Shown: positions 17,264-24,972 of the stretch, piece by piece
How the letters are laid out: each line of letters begins with the position of its first letter
Position numbering within the stretch: position 1 is the first letter of the stretch
Assembly: GCA_900551095.1 (NCBI GenBank)
Contig: URUJ01000005.1
Span: forward strand, 1 to 64,000
DNA length: 64,000 nucleotides
Direction of reading: 5' to 3'
Origin: an uncultured Anaerococcus sp.
Lineage (GTDB): Bacteria; Bacillota; Clostridia; Tissierellales; Peptoniphilaceae
Program-made: the position numbers and the translations under genes
Notes under the pieces: model-generated
What the model was told of the DNA's origin: nothing
Seen by the model: the letters and a program-made list of their open reading frames with translations, nothing else
The model's database searches: none

Positions 17264-17351
17264 CAAAATTTCAATCAAATATAGTTAATAAAGCCAAGAT
17301 ACGGGAGTATTCTTTTTATATAAAAACTAATAGTAATTTCGTAAAATAAAC

Positions 17352-17366
17352 TGATAATGATTATAA
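17352..17366. promoter_or_regulatory. Fur/PerR-type 7-1-7 box
   Basis: TGATAAT-G-ATTATAA: its left half is the Fur consensus (TGATAAT) and its right half the PerR consensus (ATTATAA). It lies between glpX and secA, about 90 bases upstream of the secA -10, a position that does not obviously repress secA. Otherwise 17264-17436 is AT-rich and shows no gene. Confidence 0.4.
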
Positions 17367-17436
17367 TCCACTTTATATTATATAAGATTATTTTCTATTA
17401 ATCAATCAATTTTATTAAGAAATGCAAAAATAAACA

Positions 17437-17466
17437 TAAAAAAAGCCCTAAAAATTATTAGGACTT
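17437..17466 (-). terminator. Terminator of glpX
   Basis: Stem AAGTCCTAA/TTAGGGCTT with one G-T pair, followed on the minus strand by a T run; begins ten bases past the glpX stop. Confidence 0.8.
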
Positions 17467-17475
17467 TTGAAAAAT

Positions 17476-18438
17476 TTATTTTTGATCTAATTTTTGATCA
17501 AGTTTATGAACTGAATCTATAAATCTAATAGTTCCACTAGGTAATCTCAATAAGAGTGATTGGGTTGATGCCATGTTTTTATTCATAAACGAAACCCCTT
17601 TTAAAAGAGTGCCGTCAGTAATACCTGTAGCTGCAAATAAAACATCATCACCCTTTACCAGGTCTTCGATTTTATAAACCTTATCGAAATCCACTCCCAT
17701 TTTCAAGCATCTTTTAACTTGCTTATAATCTGATGGAGCGAAAGTTCCCTGGAAGTCTCCACCAAGACACTTAAGGGCAGCTGCTGCAATTACTCCTTCA
17801 GGTGCACCGCCAACTCCCATTATTAGGTCAATCTTGCCATTTGAAATACAAGTAGCTATAGCTGTTAGAATATCACCATCTTCTACCATAGAAATTCTAG
17901 CACCAGCTTCTCTGATTTCTTTAACGAGTTTTTCATGTCTATCTCTATGAATGACAGATACAGTCACATCTCCAACTTTTTTGCCAAGGGCTTTGGCTAC
18001 ATTTTCGATATTTTCCTTTACTGGCTTATTGATATCAATTTTTCCCTTAGCCAATGGACCTGCAGCGATTTTATTCATATAAACATCAGGTGCATTTAAT
18101 AAACAACCCTTTGGAGCTACCGCTATTACAGAAATAGAATTTGAAGTACCGTTTGAAAGGGAAGTTGTCCCGTCAATTGGATCTACAGCTATATCAACTT
18201 GATTAGCAGCCTTTGGATCACCAATTTGTTCACCTATATAGAGCATAGGTGCTTCATCAATTTCTCCTTCTCCTATTACAACTTTTCCATTTATACCCAA
18301 ATAGGAAAACATCGCCCTCATTTGGTCAACTGCGATATTATCTGACTCATTTTTTCTACCTTGGCCTAAAAACTTTGCACTACCAAGAGCAGCTGCTTCA
18401 GTTACACGACATAAATTGATACCTAGATCTCTATTCAT
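17476..18438 (-). CDS. glpX: Fructose-1,6-bisphosphatase, class II
   Basis: Gluconeogenic phosphatase converting fructose-1,6-bisphosphate to fructose-6-phosphate. Lithium-sensitive phosphatase fold with metal motifs GEGEIDEAPM and VDPIDGTTSLSNG, plus GVGGAPEGVIAAAALKCLGG. The ATG at 18438 (MNRDLGINLCR) has AGGAG five bases upstream and gives about 320 residues, the family length; upstream in-frame starts are not supported. The C-terminus ends in a small duplication, KLDQKLDQK. Flanked by terminators on both sides, so it is monocistronic. Confidence 0.95.
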   Translation of the reverse strand: MNRDLGINLCRVTEAAALGSAKFLGQGRKNESDNIAVDQMRAMFSYLGINGKVVIGEGEIDEAPMLYIGEQIGDPKAANQVDIAVDPIDGTTSLSNGTSNSISVIAVAPKGCLLNAPDVYMNKIAAGPLAKGKIDINKPVKENIENVAKALGKKVGDVTVSVIHRDRHEKLVKEIREAGARISMVEDGDILTAIATCISNGKIDLIMGVGGAPEGVIAAAALKCLGGDFQGTFAPSDYKQVKRCLKMGVDFDKVYKIEDLVKGDDVLFAATGITDGTLLKGVSFMNKNMASTQSLLLRLPSGTIRFIDSVHKLDQKLDQK

Positions 18439-18564
18439 CATTTCTCCTTTATTTGAAATTATTTGAAATCGTTTCTCTGATAAAATCATATTACCTTTAA
18501 AATAATTAATGACAAGGTCTTTTATAAAAAATTTATTAGCTACTTTTTAAATAAATTTATTTCA

Positions 18565-18589
18565 TAAAAAAAGACCCAAAATATGGGTC
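18565..18589 (-). terminator. Terminator of the pseudouridine synthase gene
   Basis: GACCCA-TATTT-TGGGTC followed by a run of T residues on the minus strand, six bases beyond the stop. Confidence 0.85.
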
Positions 18590-18594
18590 AAATT

Positions 18595-19488
18595 CTATAA
18601 AGCTAGAATATTTTTATATTTATGAAATTCTTCAGGAACTTCTTTATCAAAGACCATCTCCCTTCCATCCTTATCCTTAAAGGCAAGGTGGGTGCAGTGA
18701 AGAAGTGGATGGTCTAGGTTAAACTTGTGTTTAAAATTCCCATAGACAGGATCACCCAAAAGCGGATGGTTTATATCTGTCATATGAACTCTTATTTGGT
18801 GGGTCCTGCCTGTAATTATGTGGACTTTTACAAGACTAAAGCCTTCTACTTCGCTTATTACTTCATATTCAGAAATCGCCTTTCTTCCAGTAGGATGGAC
18901 TGCCATCTTCCTTCTATTATGAGGATCTCTATCCATAAAATTCTCTATTCTTCCACTTTTTTTATCAAAATTGCCAAAAACAATTGCAAGATATTCTTTT
19001 CTTACCTGTCTTGTTTCAAAAAGTTCTTTCAAGTAACGATAAGATTCGTTATTTTTCGCTATAACCATCAGTCCTGTAGTATCCTTATCAAGTCTATGGA
19101 CAATGCCCGGCCTATCTTCGCCACCAATATGAGATAGACCTTCGTAACCATATTTAAAAAGTAGGGCATTTACAAGAGTTCCTGTAACAATTGATCCTGC
19201 TGGATGGACTATAAGGTTTTTTTGCTTGTTAATTATCGCATAGTCATTATTTTCGTAGACAATATCAAGCGGAATATCTTCCGGAAGAATTTCTGGCACT
19301 TCAAAAAGGCTGTCGTCTATAAAAATCTCATCGCCCATTTTTAGCTTAGTTGATGGTTTTACTTTTTCATTATTTACTTTTATTAAAGAAGCTTTGATAA
19401 AATCCTTTATCTTCTCCCTTGGTATTTCATCAAGTTCGTCAGATACGTATTTATCAACCCTTATTATATCATCAGCTAATAATATCAT
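18595..19488 (-). CDS. RluA-family 23S rRNA/tRNA pseudouridine synthase
   Basis: Isomerises uridines in RNA. An N-terminal S4-like domain (REKIKDFIKASLIKVNNE) is followed by the catalytic domain with RPGIVHRLDKDTTGLMV, whose Asp in HRLDKDT is the catalytic residue, and GRTHQIRVHM. The length of 297 is typical of RluD/YlyB types. The ATG at 19488 has no ribosome site, but a TATAAT ends six bases upstream, so a leaderless message is possible. Otherwise it depends on translation of the hydrolase gene 20 bases upstream. Confidence 0.93.
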   Translation of the reverse strand: MILLADDIIRVDKYVSDELDEIPREKIKDFIKASLIKVNNEKVKPSTKLKMGDEIFIDDSLFEVPEILPEDIPLDIVYENNDYAIINKQKNLIVHPAGSIVTGTLVNALLFKYGYEGLSHIGGEDRPGIVHRLDKDTTGLMVIAKNNESYRYLKELFETRQVRKEYLAIVFGNFDKKSGRIENFMDRDPHNRRKMAVHPTGRKAISEYEVISEVEGFSLVKVHIITGRTHQIRVHMTDINHPLLGDPVYGNFKHKFNLDHPLLHCTHLAFKDKDGREMVFDKEVPEEFHKYKNILAL

Positions 19489-19508
19489 AGGTCTATTATA
19501 TGAGAAAT

Positions 19509-20816
19509 TTAATTTTCTGCATTTAACTTTTCAAAATATAATTCAGTTTTTTCTAAAATATCCTCTGAAGCCTTAATATTTTTAAGAAGTCCTCTTCTGA
19601 TATTAAGGCTTGTTTTAGGAGAATCTGAAAGAAGAATTTCCCCTGCTTTAACTGATGCCTTGTTTTTATAAAAAGCTAGGGCAAGATTTCTATTTATGTC
19701 TGAATTTAACTGTTTGTTGGTATATATTAACCTTACGATATTAACTATCATATCTTCTTCACTTGCTATAGGGTCAGTCGAATAATTTTTAAGAGCATTT
19801 TTAGATTTTTCCAAAATCTCTTTAGATTCATTTATTTTTTCTAAAAGAAAAGGTCTTATCTCATCTACCGCCCTATTATCAGACTCTAATAAAATCTCTC
19901 CCGCATTTACAAAAATCTGGTTATTATAAACTGCATAGGCAAGTTTTTTCTCAGAAGTATTTACCCTTTGTTGAATTTTCCCATCCTCTAAGGCTTTTTT
20001 ATTATTAGAAGAAACTTGGTACTTCTCATAGGCTTTTGCTACTTTCTCACCTAGAGAATTTATTAAAAGAATTTGATTATAGGTATCCATATAATTATTA
20101 TTTTCTGTCATAAGACTAATTATAAAAGCTTGAGAACCTGTTTCTACAAGGGCCAAATCATTTTCTATATGATTAAGCTCTCCTGTTTTATTCATAGCTT
20201 TGTAAGATGGATTTATATTTTTTAGAAGCTTTGCTCTTTTCATGGATGAATTAGAAAGAGATTTTTTCATGTCATTTGCTACTATATTATCATTTCTATA
20301 AATCTCATAGATTGCCCAAGAGAGGTCCTTTGCATTAGCTGTATTTTCCCTTCCTTTTTGCATCATAAATCTATTTATCTTAGTCCTATCGCTATTTGTT
20401 GATGATTTTATATAAGAATTAACTTCATCAAAACCGCCAGCAGCTTCAATAAGCCTATTTGTAGCATCATTATCTGATAGTCTCAAACTTAGATCAAGGT
20501 CGTTTTTGATTTCTTCAGTATAAATCATCTGGCCATTATTAACCTTGTTCATAATAGTAAGTCCAACAAAAGGTTTTATGGTAGATGCAGCTGGGAGATT
20601 ATCTGTATCAGTATTAGCCATATAGATATTGACATCACTTGATCCGTATAATGTTTTTATATTTACCTGATAATATAATTTGCCATCAACGGTCTCTTTT
20701 ACAGCGTTTTTAAGATTTGACTTTAAGATATCATCTTCTTCGTTAGCGTGGACTTTTCCAGCTAGACTAAGATTTACCAACAAAAGTGCCAAAATTGTTC
20801 TTTTTATCTTTTTCAT
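19509..20816 (-). CDS. Secreted class-A beta-lactamase-like serine hydrolase with C-terminal repeats
   Basis: Signal peptide (about residues 1-24), then a penicillin-recognising serine hydrolase domain: S78-T-I-K81 nucleophile motif, S114-D-N116 and K210-T-G212. The region that should carry the Glu166 general base (ExxLN) reads NRFMMQKGRENTANAKDL, without that Glu. It is therefore more likely a cell-wall carboxypeptidase-like protein than a true beta-lactamase. After about residue 285 the protein has two copies of a helical unit containing AGEILL (305-310 and 391-396) followed by ILEK. An AAGGAAA ribosome site precedes the start. Confidence 0.85.
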   Translation of the reverse strand: MKKIKRTILALLLVNLSLAGKVHANEEDDILKSNLKNAVKETVDGKLYYQVNIKTLYGSSDVNIYMANTDTDNLPAASTIKPFVGLTIMNKVNNGQMIYTEEIKNDLDLSLRLSDNDATNRLIEAAGGFDEVNSYIKSSTNSDRTKINRFMMQKGRENTANAKDLSWAIYEIYRNDNIVANDMKKSLSNSSMKRAKLLKNINPSYKAMNKTGELNHIENDLALVETGSQAFIISLMTENNNYMDTYNQILLINSLGEKVAKAYEKYQVSSNNKKALEDGKIQQRVNTSEKKLAYAVYNNQIFVNAGEILLESDNRAVDEIRPFLLEKINESKEILEKSKNALKNYSTDPIASEEDMIVNIVRLIYTNKQLNSDINRNLALAFYKNKASVKAGEILLSDSPKTSLNIRRGLLKNIKASEDILEKTELYFEKLNAEN

Positions 20817-20885
20817 AATTTTCCTTTCATGCTTTTATATATATAATTTTAACATAGTTTCGCAATAAAAGGAATTTAAAGACAC

Positions 20886-20908
20886 AAAAACGGCACTTAA
20901 TAGTGCCG
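20886..20908 (-). terminator. Terminator of the cell-wall repeat protein gene
   Basis: CGGCACT-ATTA-AGTGCCG followed by five T residues on the minus strand; starts 14 bases past the stop. Confidence 0.9.
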
Positions 20909-20921
20909 CATAAAACATATG

Positions 20922-22376
20922 TTATTTAATCTTCTTATAACCGATACCAGCTCCTACAATTCCAATTAGAGCTAGGCTTGCACCAACTAAACCTGTTTTT
21001 GGGTTTTTTGATGATTTTTTATTTTTGTTTTTATTATCTTTATTTTTTGGCATTTCTTTATTTGCCATTACTTCTTCGATTTTAAATATTTTTCCAAATT
21101 GAGCTGGCTCTGATGTTAAAACTATATCATCTGTATAGATTTTATATTCTTTACCTTCTTTTATCTCAAGTTTGCCGAAGTCTTTTTTAGGGACTATATA
21201 TTTATCATCTTTATTTGACTTTCTAGCTACAGTTACACCTGCTTCTTCAATTTTTTCTACAACAAAGATATCAGAAATCATTTCTTCTTTTTTATTATCT
21301 TTCTTGTTGTTTTCTTTCTTATTGTTTTCTTGCTTATTGTTTTCTTTTGGAGCTTCTTTAGTAAGTTCAACCTTATAAATAGCTGCAAATTGTGCTGGCT
21401 CTGATGTTAGAATTTCCTCAGATGTTTCAATTTTATAAGTTTCGCCTACTTTTGGATTAGCTTTGCCAAAGTCTTTTTTAGCGATAGTGTATTTGCTTTC
21501 CTTAATGTCTTTTTCGTGAACAGTCACAAAGTCATCGCTAACTTCTTCTACAACATATTCTTTAGTCATAGTTTTTGCTGGCATTTCTTTTTCTACGATA
21601 GAGAAAATCTTACCAAATTGAGCCGGAATTGATTTTGTAGCTATAACATCAGATGTAATTGTAAATACCTTGCCTTTTTCAATTTTCATATCCTTAAATT
21701 CTGATTTTGGCACATTAAATAGGTTTGATTCGTTGCCCACTTCATAAAGGTCAACGCCTTCTTCATAGATTTCTTTCACTACAAAGTCTCTTACAAGTTT
21801 TTCTTCCTCAGCCTTTACTTCATTTATTTTGTGAATTTTTGTAAATTGTGCTGGATATGAAGCGAAAAGTTCAATATCTGCTACAATTTCTACTTCTTTG
21901 CCTTCCATTAATTCAATTTTTTTAAATTCTTTTTTAGGGACACTATAAAGGTCATCAGGATTTGATTTCTTATAAACATCTACGCCCTCTTCATTTATTT
22001 TTTTAATTACATAAATATCAGAAAAAACATGGCTTTCCTTGCCTTCAATAACCCTATAAACCTTGCCAAATTGTGCTGGATATGTTTCTAAGATATCTCT
22101 ATTTGTGTAAAGGGTGAATATTTTTCCTTCCTTAAGGTCCATGCCCTTAAAATAAGATTTTGGAACACTATAGACATCAGCTTCGTTATTGACGTCGACA
22201 ATTTCTACCCCTTCTTCATAAATTGTCTTTACCTTATATATTCCAACTTTTGGATTTAAAACAGGATCTTCTTCTTCGATTACATTTACTTTTTGATCTT
22301 TAATTTCGCTAGCATAAGCGCTATTAATCAATATAGCAGAAAGTGCTAGGCCTAATAATAATTTAGATTTTTTCAT
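20922..22376 (-). CDS. Cell-wall-anchored surface protein with five PAQF repeats and NPKTG motif
   Basis: 484 residues: signal peptide (about 1-22), five divergent repeats of roughly 75 residues, a Lys/Asn-rich spacer (about 340-366), and a C-terminal sorting signal NPKTG (458-462), hydrophobic helix and basic tail KKIK. Each repeat has the pattern V..I.EEGV, then .VPK..F, .EGK...I, and ends in PAQF.KI/V (PAQF at 100, 175, 251, 327 and 424). NPKTG is a sortase-type anchor variant, so the protein is probably wall-linked. I do not recognise the repeat. AAGGAGGG precedes the start. Confidence 0.85.
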   Translation of the reverse strand: MKKSKLLLGLALSAILINSAYASEIKDQKVNVIEEEDPVLNPKVGIYKVKTIYEEGVEIVDVNNEADVYSVPKSYFKGMDLKEGKIFTLYTNRDILETYPAQFGKVYRVIEGKESHVFSDIYVIKKINEEGVDVYKKSNPDDLYSVPKKEFKKIELMEGKEVEIVADIELFASYPAQFTKIHKINEVKAEEEKLVRDFVVKEIYEEGVDLYEVGNESNLFNVPKSEFKDMKIEKGKVFTITSDVIATKSIPAQFGKIFSIVEKEMPAKTMTKEYVVEEVSDDFVTVHEKDIKESKYTIAKKDFGKANPKVGETYKIETSEEILTSEPAQFAAIYKVELTKEAPKENNKQENNKKENNKKDNKKEEMISDIFVVEKIEEAGVTVARKSNKDDKYIVPKKDFGKLEIKEGKEYKIYTDDIVLTSEPAQFGKIFKIEEVMANKEMPKNKDNKNKNKKSSKNPKTGLVGASLALIGIVGAGIGYKKIK

Positions 22377-22422
22377 GACACCCTCCTTAAAAATTCATAT
22401 ATTAGTGTCTTTTGTTATTTAT

Positions 22423-22428
22423 ATTATA
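22423..22428 (-). promoter_or_regulatory. -10 box for the surface protein gene
   Basis: TATAAT on the minus strand about 47 bases before the start codon. No convincing -35 is seen. Confidence 0.45.
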
Positions 22429-22527
22429 CCCAATTAGATGTTAAATTTGTATTAAATTTGTAGAAATTTTAAAAGTTTTTTATAAGTTGTATATTAATAA
22501 TAGATTATAAAAAGAAAAGAGGTAATT

Positions 22528-23355
22528 ATGAAATTTATTTCATGGAATATAGATTCACTAAATGCAGCTCTTACAAGTGATTCTACCAGAGCAATTATGA
22601 GCCGTTTGGTATTAGATAGTCTTGTAAAAGAAGATGCTGATGTAATAGCCATCCAAGAAACCAAACTTCCTTACAGTGGCCTTAGCAAAAAACACATAGA
22701 AAAACTTGCTGAATATTTCCCAGAATATGCTTATGTTTATAGGCAAAGCGAAGATCCCGCAAAAAAATCTTATGCAGGAACAATGACCCTTTATAAAAAA
22801 AATCTAATATCAGAAGTGAGCTTTCCACAAATAGGCGCTCCTTCTACTATGGATTTTGAGGGCAGGATAATAACTTTAGAATTTAACGATTTTTATTTTA
22901 CCCATGTTTATACTCCAAATGCTGGAAACGGTCTAAATAGACTTGTTGATAGACAAGTTTGGGACAAACTTTATGCTGATTATCTAGAAAAACTCGATCA
23001 AAATAAACCAGTAATAGCTGCTGGCGATTTTAACGTAGCTCATAAAGAAATCGACCTTGCTCACCCAGAAAATAACCATATGTCCCCTGGTTTTACGGAT
23101 GAAGAAAGAGAAGGCTTTACAAATCTTTTAGCTAAGGGTTTTACAGACACCTTTAGGCATATCCATGGCGATGTCGAAGGACGCTACACCTGGTGGGCCC
23201 AAAGGGTAAAAACCAGTAAAATCAACAACTCTGGCTGGAGGATTGACTACTTCTTAGTCTCTGATAGGATAAAGGACTTAATCACAAAGTCAGATATGAT
23301 TGACTCTGGTGAAAGACAAGACCATACCCCAATTGTTTTAGAGATTAATATATAA
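22528..23355 (+). CDS. xth: Exodeoxyribonuclease III / AP endonuclease (Xth family)
   Basis: Endonuclease/exonuclease/phosphatase fold enzyme that repairs abasic sites. Motifs in order: ISWNIDSLN, IAIQETKL, THVYTPNAG, AAGDFNVAHKEIDL, GRYTWWA and a C-terminal SGERQDHTPIVLEI with the catalytic His. The length of 275 is typical. AGAGGTAATT precedes the ATG. It diverges from the surface-protein gene and is followed by the remnant of an IS element, so its own 3' terminator may be missing. Confidence 0.94.
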   Translation: MKFISWNIDSLNAALTSDSTRAIMSRLVLDSLVKEDADVIAIQETKLPYSGLSKKHIEKLAEYFPEYAYVYRQSEDPAKKSYAGTMTLYKKNLISEVSFPQIGAPSTMDFEGRIITLEFNDFYFTHVYTPNAGNGLNRLVDRQVWDKLYADYLEKLDQNKPVIAAGDFNVAHKEIDLAHPENNHMSPGFTDEEREGFTNLLAKGFTDTFRHIHGDVEGRYTWWAQRVKTSKINNSGWRIDYFLVSDRIKDLITKSDMIDSGERQDHTPIVLEINI

Positions 23356-23429
23356 GAAAAAACCGTAAAGCTTAAACTGACCCCCAAAAATTAGACTTAA
23401 AAAACTAACTAAAGGAGGTCAGTTTTTTA

Positions 23430-23531
23430 ATTAAAAAATACAATACAGAATTTAAGATGAAAATAGTAAAAGAGTATCTAAAAGGACAAATAAGATACAA
23501 AGAATTATCAAAAAAGTTGGACAAGAAGTAA
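23430..23531 (+). pseudogene. IS150-like orfA N-terminal fragment
   Basis: Starting at an ATT after a strong AAAGGAGGT site, the frame reads KKYNTEFKMKIVKEYLKGQ, then IRYKELSKK, the helix-turn-helix beginning of IS3-family OrfA. It ends within a few codons of the junction with unrelated sequence near 23511-23520. Non-functional. Confidence 0.7.
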
Positions 23532-23644
23532 AAATAGCCTTTATTGGTGGCGAAATTCTCAAAGGAAAATTATTGGGCATTACCCCTTATGAACTTCTGA
23601 TTGATCTTCTTAATGATGAAACGGATGCTCCTGTTGTTTTTTAA
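23511..23644 (+). pseudogene. Hfq/Sm-like protein fragment
   Basis: The frame reads VGQEVKIAFIGGEILKGKL, then LGITPYELLIDLLNDETDAP and VVF before the stop. This alternation of strands with a central G-K-L-x-G is like the Sm fold (Hfq or mobile-element Sm-like proteins). The 5' part is missing at the IS junction, and a T-run indel near 23637-23642 probably cuts the end short. Assignment is by pattern only. Confidence 0.35.
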
Positions 23645-23684
23645 AGGAGTGCAAATATATTCGTTAAAGAGAGATTATTCAAGT

Positions 23685-23734
23685 AAGAAACGGTCAAAAC
23701 CCTATCAATGTGGGTTTCTGACCGTTTCTTTTAT
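23685..23734. terminator. Bidirectional terminator after the small membrane protein gene
   Basis: A 12 bp perfect stem (AAGAAACGGTCA with TGACCGTTTCTT) extended by AACCC/GGGTT and followed on the plus strand by TTATTTATTT. It closes the minus-strand cassette gene that ends at 23731 and the plus-strand remnant. Confidence 0.75.
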
Positions 23735-23892
23735 TTATTTAAGCAATAATTCAATAGAATCCCTAATACACAAAGTGGGATAAGGAGGTATAGGAACCAT
23801 GGATCGTTATTTTTTTGATAATACAAAAGAGCTAAGGTTATTGCGATTATGATACCGATAAAAATTTTTTTTGTTTTTGAATTAAATTTCAT
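23731..23892 (-). CDS. 53-residue two-span membrane protein, partner of the secreted protein (putative immunity)
   Basis: A short basic N-terminus (MKFNSKTKK), two hydrophobic helices separated by YYQKNNDPW, and the tail LNYCLNK. The ATG comes three bases after the stop of the secreted-protein gene, so the two are translated together, and a terminator follows directly. The pairing, size and membrane location fit an immunity protein for an antimicrobial product, but this is inference; no family recognised. Confidence 0.6.
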   Translation of the reverse strand: MKFNSKTKKIFIGIIIAITLALLYYQKNNDPWFLYLLIPLCVLGILLNYCLNK

Positions 23893-23895
23893 AAT

Positions 23896-24426
23896 TTAGT
23901 TTACAACGTAGTAATAGTTTCTATTAAGTGACATTGAACCACGATACTCGGTAACAATTTTAACTCTTTTCCCCTGATGATAAGCTCTTGTTATAGCGTT
24001 TCTAAAATTTGGATTTTGGAATCCTCCTGCTCCAATTATAGCACCAAGGACTGGATTTTTAAAGCCTATTATAGTCCCTAATATATAACTACCTTTATCT
24101 ATAGCATTAAAATTTGAATAAATATCTTTTACTGCATTATGACTTAGGTACTGTGTTGTTGTGGGAATTGATGCTGCTCTAAATAAGGTGGTATTATTTT
24201 CTGATTTCGAGCAAATATCGATACCTATTAATTCACCTTCATCTTGAATTATCATACCTTTTAAATCTTGTTCTGCTTCTAAATTAGAATATCCGTTTTC
24301 AACTAATATATTTTTAGCTATTTCTGTGTTTGTTAAGCTTTCTGCTAATACCTTGTTTTGATTTAAGAAAAAGCTTGTCCCCAAAAGTACAAAAATGTAA
24401 GATAACATAATACTTATTTTTTTCAT
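23896..24426 (-). CDS. Secreted glycine-zipper protein, bacteriocin-like (unknown family)
   Basis: 176 residues. Signal peptide about 1-28 (cleavage near KVLA/ES), a polar acidic region to about residue 80, then a segment LSHNAVKDIYSNFNAIDKGS and a glycine-rich hydrophobic stretch (112-135) with two GxxxG motifs (GTIIG, GAIIG). The C-terminus is basic and Tyr-rich (KRVKIVTEYRG, NRNYYYVVN). GxxxG helices are typical of pore-forming bacteriocins; this and the tiny downstream membrane protein suggest a toxin/immunity pair. It has a strong promoter with a cre box and lies inside a broken IS. I do not recognise the family. Confidence 0.75.
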   Translation of the reverse strand: MKKISIMLSYIFVLLGTSFFLNQNKVLAESLTNTEIAKNILVENGYSNLEAEQDLKGMIIQDEGELIGIDICSKSENNTTLFRAASIPTTTQYLSHNAVKDIYSNFNAIDKGSYILGTIIGFKNPVLGAIIGAGGFQNPNFRNAITRAYHQGKRVKIVTEYRGSMSLNRNYYYVVN

Positions 24427-24505
24427 AATTTTTCCCTTTCTATTTTGGCTTATTATCTGTTTTGTTTAGGATTTGTTTCAATCTCCTTTCTACCTAAACA
24501 AAAAA

Positions 24506-24547
24506 TGTTAACGTTTTCATTATACGTTTATCGGTTCATAAAATCAA
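24506..24547 (-). promoter_or_regulatory. Promoter with perfect CcpA cre site for the secreted-protein cassette
   Basis: On the minus strand: -35 TTGATT (24542-24547), 17 bp spacer, -10 TATAAT (24519-24524), and then TGAAAACGTTAACA (24506-24519), which matches the cre consensus TGWAANCGNTNWCA at every position. The cre box covers the transcription start, the classical position for carbon-catabolite repression. Confidence 0.75.
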
Positions 24548-24620
24548 GTAATAATTTGTTTAAAATATTAAATCTAAGTTATCTAATAATTAATAAATAA
24601 TTAAGGAAAAAAGAATTTTC

Positions 24621-24904
24621 AACTCAGTTCAAGGCTGGTCATATCAAATAAAACAATACACATCTAACCTATAAGCAAACGATATCACCTATCTATGTCA
24701 AGAAAAGGCAACTAATTAGATAACTCACTAATGGAAAATTTCTTTGGAATATTAAAACAAGAAATAATACGGACACAAATTCTATTCATATGAACACTTA
24801 AAACAAACAATAAAAGATTTCATGAAATATTATAAAGAGGAAAAGAAAAGGAAAAATTAGGATACTTATCGCTAGTAGAATATAGAAAGAAAAATGCAGC
24901 ATAA
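24621..24904 (+). pseudogene. IS150-like orfB C-terminal remnant
   Basis: In shifting frames the plus strand encodes QGWSYQIKQYTSN, MSRKGN, LDNSLMENFFGILKQE, LKQTIKDFMKYY and SLVEYRKKNAA-stop. These are the end of the DDE transposase, including the region with the catalytic Glu (MENFFG). Several stops and frameshifts show long decay. Downstream are an 18 bp perfect palindrome (24910-24927) and the right inverted repeat. Confidence 0.75.
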
Positions 24905-24934
24905 AAATCCCTACCCCTAGGGGTAGGTAAGGAG

Positions 24935-24972
24935 AAAAAAATACCAGAGCTAGTTTTGTTCTAACTCTGGTA
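24935..24972 (-). terminator. Terminator inside the IS right end, facing mnmA
   Basis: TACCAGAG/CTCTGGTA with an inner TAG/CTA pairing, followed on the minus strand by seven T residues. It can end transcripts coming from mnmA. The stretch 24995-25092 between is very AT-rich and shows nothing else. Confidence 0.7.

Noticed and set aside
23601..23783. 60-codon plus-strand frame through the terminator at 23.7 kb
   Set aside because: Runs through a strong hairpin and over the opposite-strand small gene; only its first part may be the shifted end of the Sm-like fragment.
24910..24927. 18 bp perfect palindrome as an operator
   Set aside because: Lies inside the decayed IS between orfB and the right end; more likely a relic of the element than a regulatory site.
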